This document shows, one piece after another, positions 7,966 to 17,139 of a stretch of 64,000 nucleotides of DNA. Position numbers and translations under genes: made by a program. Location of the stretch: positions 1 through 64,000 of the forward strand of contig CACJFS010000001.1 in the NCBI GenBank assembly GCA_902592715.1, read 5' to 3'. The notes under the pieces are model-generated. The model was not told the DNA's origin. It saw only the letters and a program-made list of their open reading frames with translations, and did not search any database. The stretch's first letter is position 1. Each line of letters opens with the position of its first letter. Source of the DNA: an uncultured Pelagibacteraceae bacterium. GTDB taxonomy: Bacteria; Pseudomonadota; Alphaproteobacteria; Pelagibacterales; Pelagibacteraceae.

Positions 7966-9276
7966 TTAATTTTGGAAACTTATTGGTTTACCCGAAGGTT
8001 CTCCAAGAATTTCACCATCTTTCATTTTTATTTCACCATTTATGACTGTATATATTGGAGTTCCTTTAAACTTATGTCCATCGAAAGGTGACCATCCACA
8101 CTTACTCTCTATTTTTTCATTTTTGATTTCAATAATTTTATTCATATCCACAATTGTAAAATCTGCATCGTAGTCTTCTTTTATATATCCCTTACCTATG
8201 ATACCAAAAATTTTTGCTGGATTTTCACAAACAAGACTCATCAGCTGAACTAAAGTTAGTTTTCCATCATTTACATGGTTCAACATCACAGGTAATAAAG
8301 TTTGAACTCCTGGCATTCCTGAAGGGGTATCTGGATATTCTTTATCTTTATTTACTCTTAGATGTGGAGCGTGATCCGAACCAATAGTGTCATTATAATT
8401 ATTTCTTACAGCATACCATAGTCTATCGTAATGACTTTTTTCTCTAATAGGTGGATTCATTTGTGCATAGGTTCCAAGCTTGTCGTAGCAATCTGGAGCA
8501 AACATAGTTAAATGTTGTGGAGTTATTTCAAAAGTTATATCTCCTTTATTTTGAGATAAAAAATCAATCTCCTGTTTTGTGGTAATGTGTAAGATATGAG
8601 CCTTTTTACCTAACCTTTTTGCAATTTTAACAATCTTTCTAGTTGAAGAAATTGCACATTCTTCATCCCTCCATATTGGATGTGAATGAACATTGCCTTT
8701 TTCTCTTAGCTTCTTTCTTAGATTTAAAATATCCTCATCTTCTGAGTGAACTGCAACAATTTTTGATGTGCTTTCAAATACTTTTTCAATATCTTCTTCT
8801 TTGTGAACTAGCAAAGTTCCTGTGGACGAACCAGCAAACAATTTAACGCCACAACATCCATCTAAACCTTTAAGGTCAGCTAATTCGCTTTGATTAGTGG
8901 GAGTAGCCCCAAAATAAAATGCATGATTACAATACATTCTATTTTTTGCTAAATCTATTTTTCTTTGAAATTCTGCTTTATTTGTAGTTGCAGGATTTGT
9001 ATTTGGCATTTCAAATACTGAGGTAATTCCTCCAACAATTGCTGCTCTACTTCCTGAGGCTAAATCCTCAGTATCTGTTGAGCCTGGTTCTCTAAAATGC
9101 GTTTGAGTGTCAATACATCCAGGAAGAACCGTAAGTCCAGTTGCATCAATTGATTGACTTGCATCTTCATTTAGCTTTCCAATTTTTACTATCTTACTAT
9201 TTTGAATACCTATATCTACATCTTTGAGATCTTTATCAATATAGCACTTTCCATTTTTGATTATTAGGTCTAACAT
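7966..9276 (-). CDS. pyrC: Dihydroorotase-like amidohydrolase
   Basis: A 436-residue cyclic amidohydrolase of the class I dihydroorotase/allantoinase group, expected to close or open the dihydroorotate ring in pyrimidine synthesis. It has the REPG motif after the metal site (DTQTHFREPG), the bridging lysine in GVKLFAGSS, histidines in VAVHSEDE and AHILHITT, and the catalytic aspartate in SDHAPH. The first histidine of the usual HxH pair is glutamine here, so one zinc ligand is missing; similar QxH proteins occur among alphaproteobacterial dihydroorotases as I recall. carAB, also in pyrimidine synthesis, lie 38 kb away. Allantoinase or hydantoinase activity cannot be excluded. Confidence 0.8.
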   Translation of the reverse strand: MLDLIIKNGKCYIDKDLKDVDIGIQNSKIVKIGKLNEDASQSIDATGLTVLPGCIDTQTHFREPGSTDTEDLASGSRAAIVGGITSVFEMPNTNPATTNKAEFQRKIDLAKNRMYCNHAFYFGATPTNQSELADLKGLDGCCGVKLFAGSSTGTLLVHKEEDIEKVFESTSKIVAVHSEDEDILNLRKKLREKGNVHSHPIWRDEECAISSTRKIVKIAKRLGKKAHILHITTKQEIDFLSQNKGDITFEITPQHLTMFAPDCYDKLGTYAQMNPPIREKSHYDRLWYAVRNNYNDTIGSDHAPHLRVNKDKEYPDTPSGMPGVQTLLPVMLNHVNDGKLTLVQLMSLVCENPAKIFGIIGKGYIKEDYDADFTIVDMNKIIEIKNEKIESKCGWSPFDGHKFKGTPIYTVINGEIKMKDGEILGEPSGKPISFQN

Positions 9277-9318
9277 TTATAAAAAAAGTACTTATATCAT
9301 TTGTTATAATATTACAAT

Positions 9319-10200
9319 ATGAATAGAAACAATGTTTACATATTAGAAGATAGAGGTCTTCTTTATATTAATGGAGACGATGCTAAAGAGTTTTTACAAA
9401 ATATAATTACGAACAATATTGAAAATGTATCAGAGAACAGAAGTTGTTTTTCAGCTCTTCTAACTCCTCAAGGAAAATACCTTTACGATTTTATAATTAT
9501 TAAACACAAATCTGGTTATTTTTTGGATTGTGAAAAAAAAATTATTGAAAATCTATATAGTCAGTTAAATTTATACAAACTAAGATCTAAAGTAGATATC
9601 TTAAATCTAAGTAATGAGTTTGTTGTTGCTAATTTAACAAAGGAAAAATTTCTAGAAATAGAAAATTCAAAAGATGAATTAGGTTTTACAATAAAATTTC
9701 GGGAAGATCCTATTTTTTTAGATCCTAGGTATAGCAAATTAGGAGCTAGACTAGTGATTAATTTAGAAAAATTATATCTTTCTATAAAAAAATTAGGGTT
9801 AAAAGTTTCAGATGTTACCGAGTATTATAATTTTAGTCATGAATTAGGAATTGCTCAAATAGACACAAATAATCTGCAAGATAAAATATTTGGAATTGAA
9901 TGCAATTTTGAAGAGCTTAATGGAATTGATTTTAGAAAAGGATGTTATGTGGGACAAGAGAATACAGCAAGAATTAAACTTAAAGATAAACTTAATAAAA
10001 GATTATTTGCAATTAAAGTTTTAGATGGTGAGATCAATAGTGAAGAAATTACATCTGAAAATAAAAATATTGGCAAGTTACTAATCAATAATAAGAATCC
10101 ATTTGCTTTACTAAAATTAGAAAATAAAAATTTCAATTTTGATGCTGATATAAGATGTGGAGGTGCTAAAGTTAAGGTATTAAAACCAAGTTGGTTTTAG
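9319..10200 (+). CDS. ygfZ: YgfZ/CAF17-like folate-binding protein
   Basis: A 293-residue GcvT-related protein with the diagnostic motif KGCYVGQE near residue 210, which separates YgfZ from aminomethyltransferase. YgfZ uses tetrahydrofolate to help repair or mature certain 4Fe-4S enzymes. A TATAAT box at 9305-9310 lies so close to the ATG that the mRNA would be nearly leaderless. It converges with the MazG-like gene, one base between stops. Confidence 0.85.
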   Translation: MNRNNVYILEDRGLLYINGDDAKEFLQNIITNNIENVSENRSCFSALLTPQGKYLYDFIIIKHKSGYFLDCEKKIIENLYSQLNLYKLRSKVDILNLSNEFVVANLTKEKFLEIENSKDELGFTIKFREDPIFLDPRYSKLGARLVINLEKLYLSIKKLGLKVSDVTEYYNFSHELGIAQIDTNNLQDKIFGIECNFEELNGIDFRKGCYVGQENTARIKLKDKLNKRLFAIKVLDGEINSEEITSENKNIGKLLINNKNPFALLKLENKNFNFDADIRCGGAKVKVLKPSWF

Positions 10201-10201
10201 A

Positions 10202-10573
10202 TTATTTTATAAATTTTGATAAATTTGGTTTGAAGTAATCTGGTCCTTTCATAACTTTTCCAAATTCATTAAATATTGGTTTTCCATCTTTTCCTAATTT
10301 ACTCAAATTAGATTTTTGAACTTCTTCAAAACATTTATCTAAATTAATACCAAAAGCATGTCCCGCACCATAAGTGACATATAAAATATCTGTTAATGCA
10401 TCTGCAACTTCTGTCAAATTTTTTTCTGATATTGCCTGCTTAAGCTCCTCTAACTCCTCATTGATCAATGATATTCTAAGCGAGTTAATTTTTTCTGTGC
10501 TTAGACTTGATGTATCTTTTACATCTTGATTAAATGTTTTCATGAATATTCCAACCTTTTCAAAATTTGTCAT
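10202..10573 (-). CDS. MazG-like nucleoside triphosphate pyrophosphohydrolase
   Basis: A 123-residue all-alpha pyrophosphohydrolase of the MazG/PRA-PH superfamily. The metal-binding pattern is visible as NEELEELKQA followed by EVADALTDILYV (ExxE then ExxD), and the C-terminal KxGKDGKPI...GKVMKGPDYFKP segment is typical of this small subfamily. Such enzymes hydrolyse NTPs or dNTPs to monophosphates for house-cleaning. AGGAG four bases before the ATG supports the start. The substrate is unassigned. Confidence 0.8.
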   Translation of the reverse strand: MTNFEKVGIFMKTFNQDVKDTSSLSTEKINSLRISLINEELEELKQAISEKNLTEVADALTDILYVTYGAGHAFGINLDKCFEEVQKSNLSKLGKDGKPIFNEFGKVMKGPDYFKPNLSKFIK

Positions 10574-10640
10574 TTTACTCCTATATGATTTTATTATTTT
10601 TTAATGTATAAGTGATTAAATATACTCTCAAAATTAAAAT

Positions 10641-12029
10641 ATGAAATTCAGAAAAGAATATGACAGCATAGGCTCTATCAACGTACCTGTGGATAAGTAT
10701 TGGGGAGCTTCAACTGAAAGATCAAAAAAATACTTTGATATAGGTGATGTATTAGTAGGATCAAAGTTGATAAAATCCATAGCTATTATAAAAAAAGCTG
10801 CAGCTGTTACAAATTTTAGAAATAAAGATATTAGTTCAAAAGTTTATAAGTCAATTGTACGTGCATCTAATGAAGTAATTGATGGAAAATTAGATAATCA
10901 TTTTCCACTTAAAGTTTGGCAAACAGGTTCGGGGACTCAAACAAATATGAATGTGAATGAAGTTATTTCTAACAGAGCAATTGAGATACTTAAGGGGAAA
11001 AAGGGTACAAAAAAACCTGTGCATCCTAACGATCACGTTAATAAATCTCAGTCTACTAATGATGTATTTCCAACTGCAATGCATATTGCAATAGCAATAG
11101 AAACTAGAGAAAAACTATTACCAAGTTTGGCATTATTAAACAAAGAATTAAAAAAAAAGGTAAGAGAATTTAATAAAATAATTAAAATAGGGAGAACACA
11201 CCTACAAGATGCAACTCCTTTATCTTTGGGTCAAGAATTTTCAGGTTACCAATCACAATTAGAGCAATGTATTAAAAGAATAGAATTTTCAATAAATGAA
11301 ATTTATTATTTAGCACAAGGTGGCACTGCGGTTGGCACTGGTATAAATACCAAAAAAAATTTTGATAAGAAAATAATAAATGAAATAAAAAAAATAACTA
11401 AGCTACCTTTCAAACCAGCTAAAAATAAGTTTGCAGCACTTGCCGCTCATGATGCGATAGTAAATTACTCAGGTACATTAAATACAACAGCAGTGAGTTT
11501 AATGAAAATAGCAAACGATATTAGATTTTTAGGATCTGGACCTAGAGCTGGGTATGGAGAGTTAATATTGCCAGAGAATGAGCCTGGATCGTCGATTATG
11601 CCTGGAAAAGTAAATCCAACTCAATGTGAAGCTGTCACGATGGTTTGTGTGAAAGTAATTGGCAACCATAATGGAATTACAATGGCTGGGTCACATGGCC
11701 ATTTTGAACTTAATGTTTTCAAGCCTTTAATAATTCATAATGTACTTCAATCAATACAAATTCTAGCAGATAGTACTAAAAGTTTCGCAAAATACTGTAT
11801 CTCCGGACTAAAAGCTGACAAAAATAGAATAAAATATTTAGTAGATAACTCTTTAATGTTGGTTACCGCCTTATCACCAATGATTGGCTACGATAATGCA
11901 GCAAAGATTGCCAAAAGTGCATTAAAAAATAAAACTACTCTTAAAACCGAGGCAATGAAATCAGGTTTAATAAGCGAGAGAGAATATAATAAAATTGTTG
12001 ATCCTAATAAAATGATTAAACCAGATTAA
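10641..12029 (+). CDS. fumC: Class II fumarate hydratase
   Basis: Interconverts fumarate and malate in the TCA cycle as a cytosolic homotetramer without an iron-sulfur cluster. The 462-residue protein has the fumarase/aspartase superfamily signature [15 protein letters not shown], the substrate residues [10 protein letters not shown] and the catalytic pair region [16 protein letters not shown]. Length is normal for FumC. A TATACT element lies about 20 bases upstream, with no clear Shine-Dalgarno sequence. Its 3' end overlaps the convergent AsmA-like gene by four bases. Confidence 0.95.
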   Translation: MKFRKEYDSIGSINVPVDKYWGASTERSKKYFDIGDVLVGSKLIKSIAIIKKAAAVTNFRNKDISSKVYKSIVRASNEVIDGKLDNHFPLKVWQTGSGTQTNMNVNEVISNRAIEILKGKKGTKKPVHPNDHVNKSQSTNDVFPTAMHIAIAIETREKLLPSLALLNKELKKKVREFNKIIKIGRTHLQDATPLSLGQEFSGYQSQLEQCIKRIEFSINEIYYLAQGGTAVGTGINTKKNFDKKIINEIKKITKLPFKPAKNKFAALAAHDAIVNYSGTLNTTAVSLMKIANDIRFLGSGPRAGYGELILPENEPGSSIMPGKVNPTQCEAVTMVCVKVIGNHNGITMAGSHGHFELNVFKPLIIHNVLQSIQILADSTKSFAKYCISGLKADKNRIKYLVDNSLMLVTALSPMIGYDNAAKIAKSALKNKTTLKTEAMKSGLISEREYNKIVDPNKMIKPD

Positions 12030-13399
12030 CTATTTATAATATTTTTAACTAAGGATTTAAGCTCTTGGGAATTTCTAATGTTATACCTAGACTCACCACT
12101 ACTTTTGCCTTCATTTACTGCTTGATTAATTTTTATATCAAATATTGATATTGATCCGTTATGTATATTTTTCTCAACCTTAAAATGAATCATATTTAAA
12201 TCCTTCACTTTATCTAATTTTACTTGAAATTTTTTAGCAAACTCTTTTTTATTTTTAATTATTAAAGAATTTGATGAATGAAATATTGTATTACCTTTTT
12301 CCTCTATATATTTTATTTCAGTTTCAATTTGGCCAATTTCACCAACATTGAATAAAACTTCACTTAAATTAATAGTTTTTTGGCTTATATTTAAACTTAT
12401 ATTACCATTTCTTATAAGTTCATTCTCAATATTAGTTAAAAGGAAATTGATATCTCCATTTAAATTACCTAATACATCAGGTTTTAATTTTAAAATAGAA
12501 AAAATTAATTCGTCAACCAGAAAATTTAAATTTTGCTTATTCAAGGTAATATTAGAATTGAGATAAAAGGGTGATAACTCAATTGTTGTATCAATTTTTA
12601 TATCATTATTATTTTCTAGAGATTTTAAAGAAATGATATTATTTTTCAATTGGTATTCTACTTCAATTTTCTGATTTAGAAAGTTAAGTAAAGTTGAGCC
12701 CTCAAAACTAGAATTATTCTCAAAGTTTAATTCATTTTTTATCAAAAGATTTGGTTCATTAAAATCTATTTCTATTTGTGAATTTGTTCGAGAATTGTAT
12801 TTTTTTTTCCATAATGATTTAAAATTTAAATCAAACAAATTACCTTTTATATTTAATTTTTTAAAATCATCTTGTTGAGAGGTTATAAAACTAATTTTTT
12901 CTATTGGAGATATGATTAAAGTCTCATCATTATCATCTATTAAAAATACTTTACTTTTTTTAATATAGAGTGGTTTGATTTCACTTTCATGAAAATATTT
13001 TCTTAAAATATTATATTCTTTTTTTTTTATTAAAAAGTTTGTATTTATTATTTCAAATTTTTCAAAATTAATTTTAGATTTTGGATATAAACTATTAGAA
13101 TTTACAAAAACTTTTAAGTTTTTTATATCAAATGAAATACTTTCATTATTTTCTTCATATATTGATAATGATGAATCGCTGATTAATAAATGAGGCTTTG
13201 GAAGTAATTGATACTTTATGTCACCATTTATATTTAAGTTAATATTAAAATCAGAAGAAAATTTACTTTCAATGATGTTTTCTATACTTTTATAATTAAA
13301 TAAAACTGGTATTGATAAATAAATGCCAAACAAAAAACACAATGCAATTAGTAAAAAAATGAACTTAGAAAATATTGTTACTTTCAATTTTTTAATCAT
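12026..13399 (-). CDS. AsmA-like envelope protein
   Basis: A 457-residue protein with one N-terminal membrane anchor (residues ~10-33) and a long periplasmic region rich in beta-strand repeats. The [20 protein letters not shown] segment after the anchor resembles the start of AsmA-family proteins, which are related to bridge-like lipid transfer proteins and act in outer-membrane lipid homeostasis. The body is low complexity (Asn, Lys, Ile rich), so further assignment is weak. It diverges from the helicase gene with 36 bases between them. Confidence 0.6.
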   Translation of the reverse strand: MIKKLKVTIFSKFIFLLIALCFLFGIYLSIPVLFNYKSIENIIESKFSSDFNINLNINGDIKYQLLPKPHLLISDSSLSIYEENNESISFDIKNLKVFVNSNSLYPKSKINFEKFEIINTNFLIKKKEYNILRKYFHESEIKPLYIKKSKVFLIDDNDETLIISPIEKISFITSQQDDFKKLNIKGNLFDLNFKSLWKKKYNSRTNSQIEIDFNEPNLLIKNELNFENNSSFEGSTLLNFLNQKIEVEYQLKNNIISLKSLENNNDIKIDTTIELSPFYLNSNITLNKQNLNFLVDELIFSILKLKPDVLGNLNGDINFLLTNIENELIRNGNISLNISQKTINLSEVLFNVGEIGQIETEIKYIEEKGNTIFHSSNSLIIKNKKEFAKKFQVKLDKVKDLNMIHFKVEKNIHNGSISIFDIKINQAVNEGKSSGESRYNIRNSQELKSLVKNIINS

Positions 13400-13435
13400 T
13401 AATCCAATATCGCTTAAATTAAGAAAAAATAAACG

Positions 13436-15463
13436 ATGAATTTAGATTATTTAACAAATCTTAATGAAAGTCAGGAAGAGGCAGTTCTGCATTTAAATGG
13501 GCCACTTTTAATTGTTGCGGGAGCCGGGTCAGGAAAAACAAGAGTTCTTACAGCTAGAATTGCCCATATTGTTAAACAACATAAGGCATTTCCCAATCAA
13601 GTCCTTGCGGTAACATTTACAAATAAAGCTGCAAAAGAAATGCAATTAAGAGTTTCTAATTTCTTAAGAAAGGAGGCTACTGGTCTTCCATGGTTAGGAA
13701 CTTTTCACTCAATTAGTGCAAAAATATTAAGAAAACACGCAGAAGCAGCTGGATTAAAATCTAATTTTTCCATTATTGATCAAGATGACCAGGTAAGATT
13801 AATTAAAAATATCTGTAAATCTGAAAATATAGATATAAAAAAAATATCCCCAAAATATATTTTAGCAGTAATTGATAAATGGAAGAACAAAGGTTTTTAC
13901 CCTGATGAAGTAATATTGAAAAGAAAAGATATACTAGAAAAAAGTTTTCTTGGAATTTATAAAATTTATCAACAAAAATTAATAGATTTAAATGCTGCTG
14001 ATTTTAGTGATTTAATATTGCATACTGTAAAAATCTTTGAAAGACATAAAGATATATCAGAAATGTATTCAAAAAAGTTTAAATATATTTTAGTTGACGA
14101 ATATCAGGATACAAATTTTATTCAAAGCGAATGGCTTAAATATCTAGCAGAACATAATCGAAACATTTGCTGTGTTGGTGACGATGATCAATCAATATAT
14201 AGCTGGAGGGGAGCAGAAATTAAAAATTTTCTTCAATTTGAAAATGTTTACGAAAATACAAAAGTAATAAGATTAGAAAAAAATTATAGATCAACTCAAA
14301 ATATATTAAATGTAGCATCAAACATTATTGAAAATAATCAAAATAGGGTTGGAAAAAAACTTTTTACAGATCAAGAAGATGGAGAACTTGTAACTTTAAA
14401 TTGTTTTAGGAATGTAAAAGATGAAGCAACTGAAATTGGTTCTAATATTGAAGATTTAAAAAATAAATTTTCATTAAATGAAGTTGCTATTCTTGTAAGA
14501 GCTATTTTTCAAACTAGAGAATTTGAAGAAAGATTTTTAAAAATTGGCGTTCCATACAGAATTATTGGTGGTATTAAATTTTATGAAAGAGCTGAAGTAA
14601 AGGATTGTGTTGCATACTTAAAAGCAGTTTTTCAACCTCAGGATGACTTAGCTTTTGAGAGAATTTTAAATGTCCCAAGAAGATCTATTGGGGATACCAC
14701 TGTAAAGGCTATCAATAATTTTGCAAAATTAAATAAATGCTCATTAGAAGTTGCATCAAAACATTTAATTGAACAAAACAAAATTAAACCCAAAACAAAA
14801 TTAGGTTTAAATTCTCTCTTAAATCTTTTGGATAAATGGAGAAATGATTTAAAAAGAAAAACAAATCATAATAAGCTATTACAAACAATTCTTGATGAGT
14901 CTGGATATAGTGAAATGCTTAAAAACAAGAAAGACTTAGAAAATGAAAATAGATTAGAAAATATAAAAGAATTATTAAATGCAATGAAAGAATTTGATAA
15001 TTTAGAGAGTTTTTTAGAGCATGTTGCTCTTGCAACATCCTTAGACCAAGATTGGCAAAGTGAAAAAGTCAATTTAATGACAATACACGCATCTAAAGGG
15101 CTAGAATTTGATGTCGTATTCTTACCTGGGTGGGAAGAAGGTTTATTTCCTCATCAGAAAAGTATTGAGGAAAAAGGCGAAAGCGGATTAGAAGAGGAGA
15201 GAAGATTAGCTTATGTAGCAATTACCAGGGCAAAAAAGCTTGCTAAAATATCATTTTCTATGAATAGATTTTATCAAGGAGACTGGATAGACAGTATGGC
15301 ATCAAGGTTTGTGGATGAGCTACCAGATGAATATATTAAAAAAAATAATAATTTTGTGGATGAAAAAGAAGAAGATTTTGAATTTAACCAAGATATAGAT
15401 TTCAATAGTGATAGTGAAATTAGGAGTCCTGGTTGGATTCGGTATCAAAAAAAATTAAAATGA
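13436..15463 (+). CDS. uvrD: UvrD/Rep/PcrA-type superfamily 1 DNA helicase
   Basis: A 675-residue ATP-dependent 3'-5' helicase. Motifs in order: Q-motif region LNESQEEAV, Walker A GAGSGKTR, motif Ia VTFTNKAAKEM, Walker B VDEYQDTN, motif III DDDQSIYSWRGA, motif IV EKNYRST, motif V TIHASKGLEFDVVF and motif VI VAITRAKK. It would act in nucleotide excision repair with UvrB and UvrC (both in this window) and in replication restart. UvrD, Rep and PcrA cannot be separated confidently from sequence alone. The stop overlaps the aminopeptidase start (ATGA). Confidence 0.92.
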   Translation: MNLDYLTNLNESQEEAVLHLNGPLLIVAGAGSGKTRVLTARIAHIVKQHKAFPNQVLAVTFTNKAAKEMQLRVSNFLRKEATGLPWLGTFHSISAKILRKHAEAAGLKSNFSIIDQDDQVRLIKNICKSENIDIKKISPKYILAVIDKWKNKGFYPDEVILKRKDILEKSFLGIYKIYQQKLIDLNAADFSDLILHTVKIFERHKDISEMYSKKFKYILVDEYQDTNFIQSEWLKYLAEHNRNICCVGDDDQSIYSWRGAEIKNFLQFENVYENTKVIRLEKNYRSTQNILNVASNIIENNQNRVGKKLFTDQEDGELVTLNCFRNVKDEATEIGSNIEDLKNKFSLNEVAILVRAIFQTREFEERFLKIGVPYRIIGGIKFYERAEVKDCVAYLKAVFQPQDDLAFERILNVPRRSIGDTTVKAINNFAKLNKCSLEVASKHLIEQNKIKPKTKLGLNSLLNLLDKWRNDLKRKTNHNKLLQTILDESGYSEMLKNKKDLENENRLENIKELLNAMKEFDNLESFLEHVALATSLDQDWQSEKVNLMTIHASKGLEFDVVFLPGWEEGLFPHQKSIEEKGESGLEEERRLAYVAITRAKKLAKISFSMNRFYQGDWIDSMASRFVDELPDEYIKKNNNFVDEKEEDFEFNQDIDFNSDSEIRSPGWIRYQKKLK

Positions 15464-17139
15464 GTACTGAAATAAATAATATTATCTTTTCAAATAATTT
15501 AGATGGATATATCCTACCAAAAAACGATAATTATTTTACAGAATATTCTAGATTAAATAATCTAAGATCAATTACAAAATTCTCAGGTTCTGCAGGATTT
15601 GCAATTTTTTTGAAAAATAAAAAATATTTATTTGTTGATGGTAGATATACTATTCAAGCAGAAAAGGAATCAGGGAAAAAATTTAAAATTTATGAAATTC
15701 CATATGTGTGGCCTAAAGATATTTTAAATAAGCAAATTAAAATTGGATTCGATCCTTATCTTTTTACTTGGTCAACTCTAAATAAATATTTTGGTGATAA
15801 TTACAAATTAGTTCCCTTAAATATTAAATTTGAAAACAAAAACAAGACTAAAAATGATTATCCATTTTTTAGCTTAGATCCTGTTGTAGCAGGTGAAAGT
15901 GTAAATAGAAAAATTAGTCGACTAATTGAGATCATGAAAAAAAAGAAAATTGATCATACATTTATTAGCTCAGGTGAGAATATTTGTTGGCTTCTAAATA
16001 TTAGAGGTAGAGATCTTCCAAATTCTCCTGTTGCTAATTGTAAAATGATCATAACAAAAGATAGACAAATCTATTTTTTTTCAAATCAAAACAAAATTAA
16101 AAAAATAAAATCAAGTCTCAAAAAATTAAAAATACGTTTTTCTGAAGAAAATAAAATTTTAAATTGCTTATTAAGATTAAAAAAAGGGGATTTTTGTATT
16201 GATGGTAAAACTTGTTCAATATTTGAAGAAAGCTTAATTAGCCATAAATTTAAAATAATCAAGCGAGAAGACCCTATTTATAATTTAAAATCTTTAAAAA
16301 ATAAAATTGAGATTAAAAATATGGTTAATGCACATATTGAGGATGGCGTTGCTTTAACTAAATTTTTATATTGGATTAAAAATATTAAGATACATAACCA
16401 AACAGAAAAGAAAATTGAGAAAAAATTAGAGAGTTTTAGAAAAAGTAGTAAAAATTATTTATACCCTAGCTTTGATACAATTGCTGGATCTGGACCAAAT
16501 GGAGCAGTCATTCATTATAGGTCTGATAAATTTTCAAACAGAAAGTTAAAAAAAGGTGATTTACTATTACTCGATTCTGGTGGCCAATATAAATGGGGAA
16601 CTACAGATGTAACAAGAACTATATGTCTTTCTAATGCAACAAAAAATGTGAAAGATATATTTACAAGAGTTTTGAAGGGTCATATTGCTGTTGCATTATC
16701 AAATATAAAAAAAGAAAAGAATGGTCATAATATTGATAAAATTGCACGAAAAAGCCTCAATTCAATTGGTCTTGATTATCGTCATGGAACTGGCCATGGA
16801 GTTGGAGCGTTTCTGAATGTTCATGAAGGACCACAAGGAATATCAAAAAATAATTACGTCCAATTAAAAGAAGGAATGGTTTTAAGTAACGAACCTGGTT
16901 TTTATAAAAAAAATGAATTTGGAATAAGAATTGAAAATTTAGTTTTTATTAAAAAAATCAAATCTAGGCTTTTATTTGAAAATTTAACAATGGCACCAAT
17001 CGATAAAGACCTAATTAATTTTAAAATGCTTAATAAAACGGAAAAGAATTATTTATTTAAATATCACTTTGATGTTTATAATAATATTTCACCATTTTTA
17101 AAAAAAAATGAGAAAAAATGGTTGGCAAGCCTAATCTAG
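15460..17139 (+). CDS. pepP: Xaa-Pro aminopeptidase (M24B, aminopeptidase P)
   Basis: A dimetal peptidase of 559 residues with two creatinase-like N-terminal domains and the pita-bread catalytic domain. Metal ligands appear in LLLDSGGQYKWGTTDVTRT (Asp, Asp), HGTGHGVG (His) and NEPGFY and GIRIENL (two Glu). It removes N-terminal residues before proline, useful in peptide recycling. The frame extends to 15433, but ATG 15460 overlaps the helicase stop (ATGA), so I chose that start. It converges with ligA, overlapping it by nine bases. Confidence 0.92.
   Translation: MSTEINNIIFSNNLDGYILPKNDNYFTEYSRLNNLRSITKFSGSAGFAIFLKNKKYLFVDGRYTIQAEKESGKKFKIYEIPYVWPKDILNKQIKIGFDPYLFTWSTLNKYFGDNYKLVPLNIKFENKNKTKNDYPFFSLDPVVAGESVNRKISRLIEIMKKKKIDHTFISSGENICWLLNIRGRDLPNSPVANCKMIITKDRQIYFFSNQNKIKKIKSSLKKLKIRFSEENKILNCLLRLKKGDFCIDGKTCSIFEESLISHKFKIIKREDPIYNLKSLKNKIEIKNMVNAHIEDGVALTKFLYWIKNIKIHNQTEKKIEKKLESFRKSSKNYLYPSFDTIAGSGPNGAVIHYRSDKFSNRKLKKGDLLLLDSGGQYKWGTTDVTRTICLSNATKNVKDIFTRVLKGHIAVALSNIKKEKNGHNIDKIARKSLNSIGLDYRHGTGHGVGAFLNVHEGPQGISKNNYVQLKEGMVLSNEPGFYKKNEFGIRIENLVFIKKIKSRLLFENLTMAPIDKDLINFKMLNKTEKNYLFKYHFDVYNNISPFLKKNEKKWLASLI

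Noticed and set aside
9301..9318. Full promoter for ygfZ
   Set aside because: TATAAT is clear but no -35 box at the right distance was seen, so it is only noted in the gene entry.
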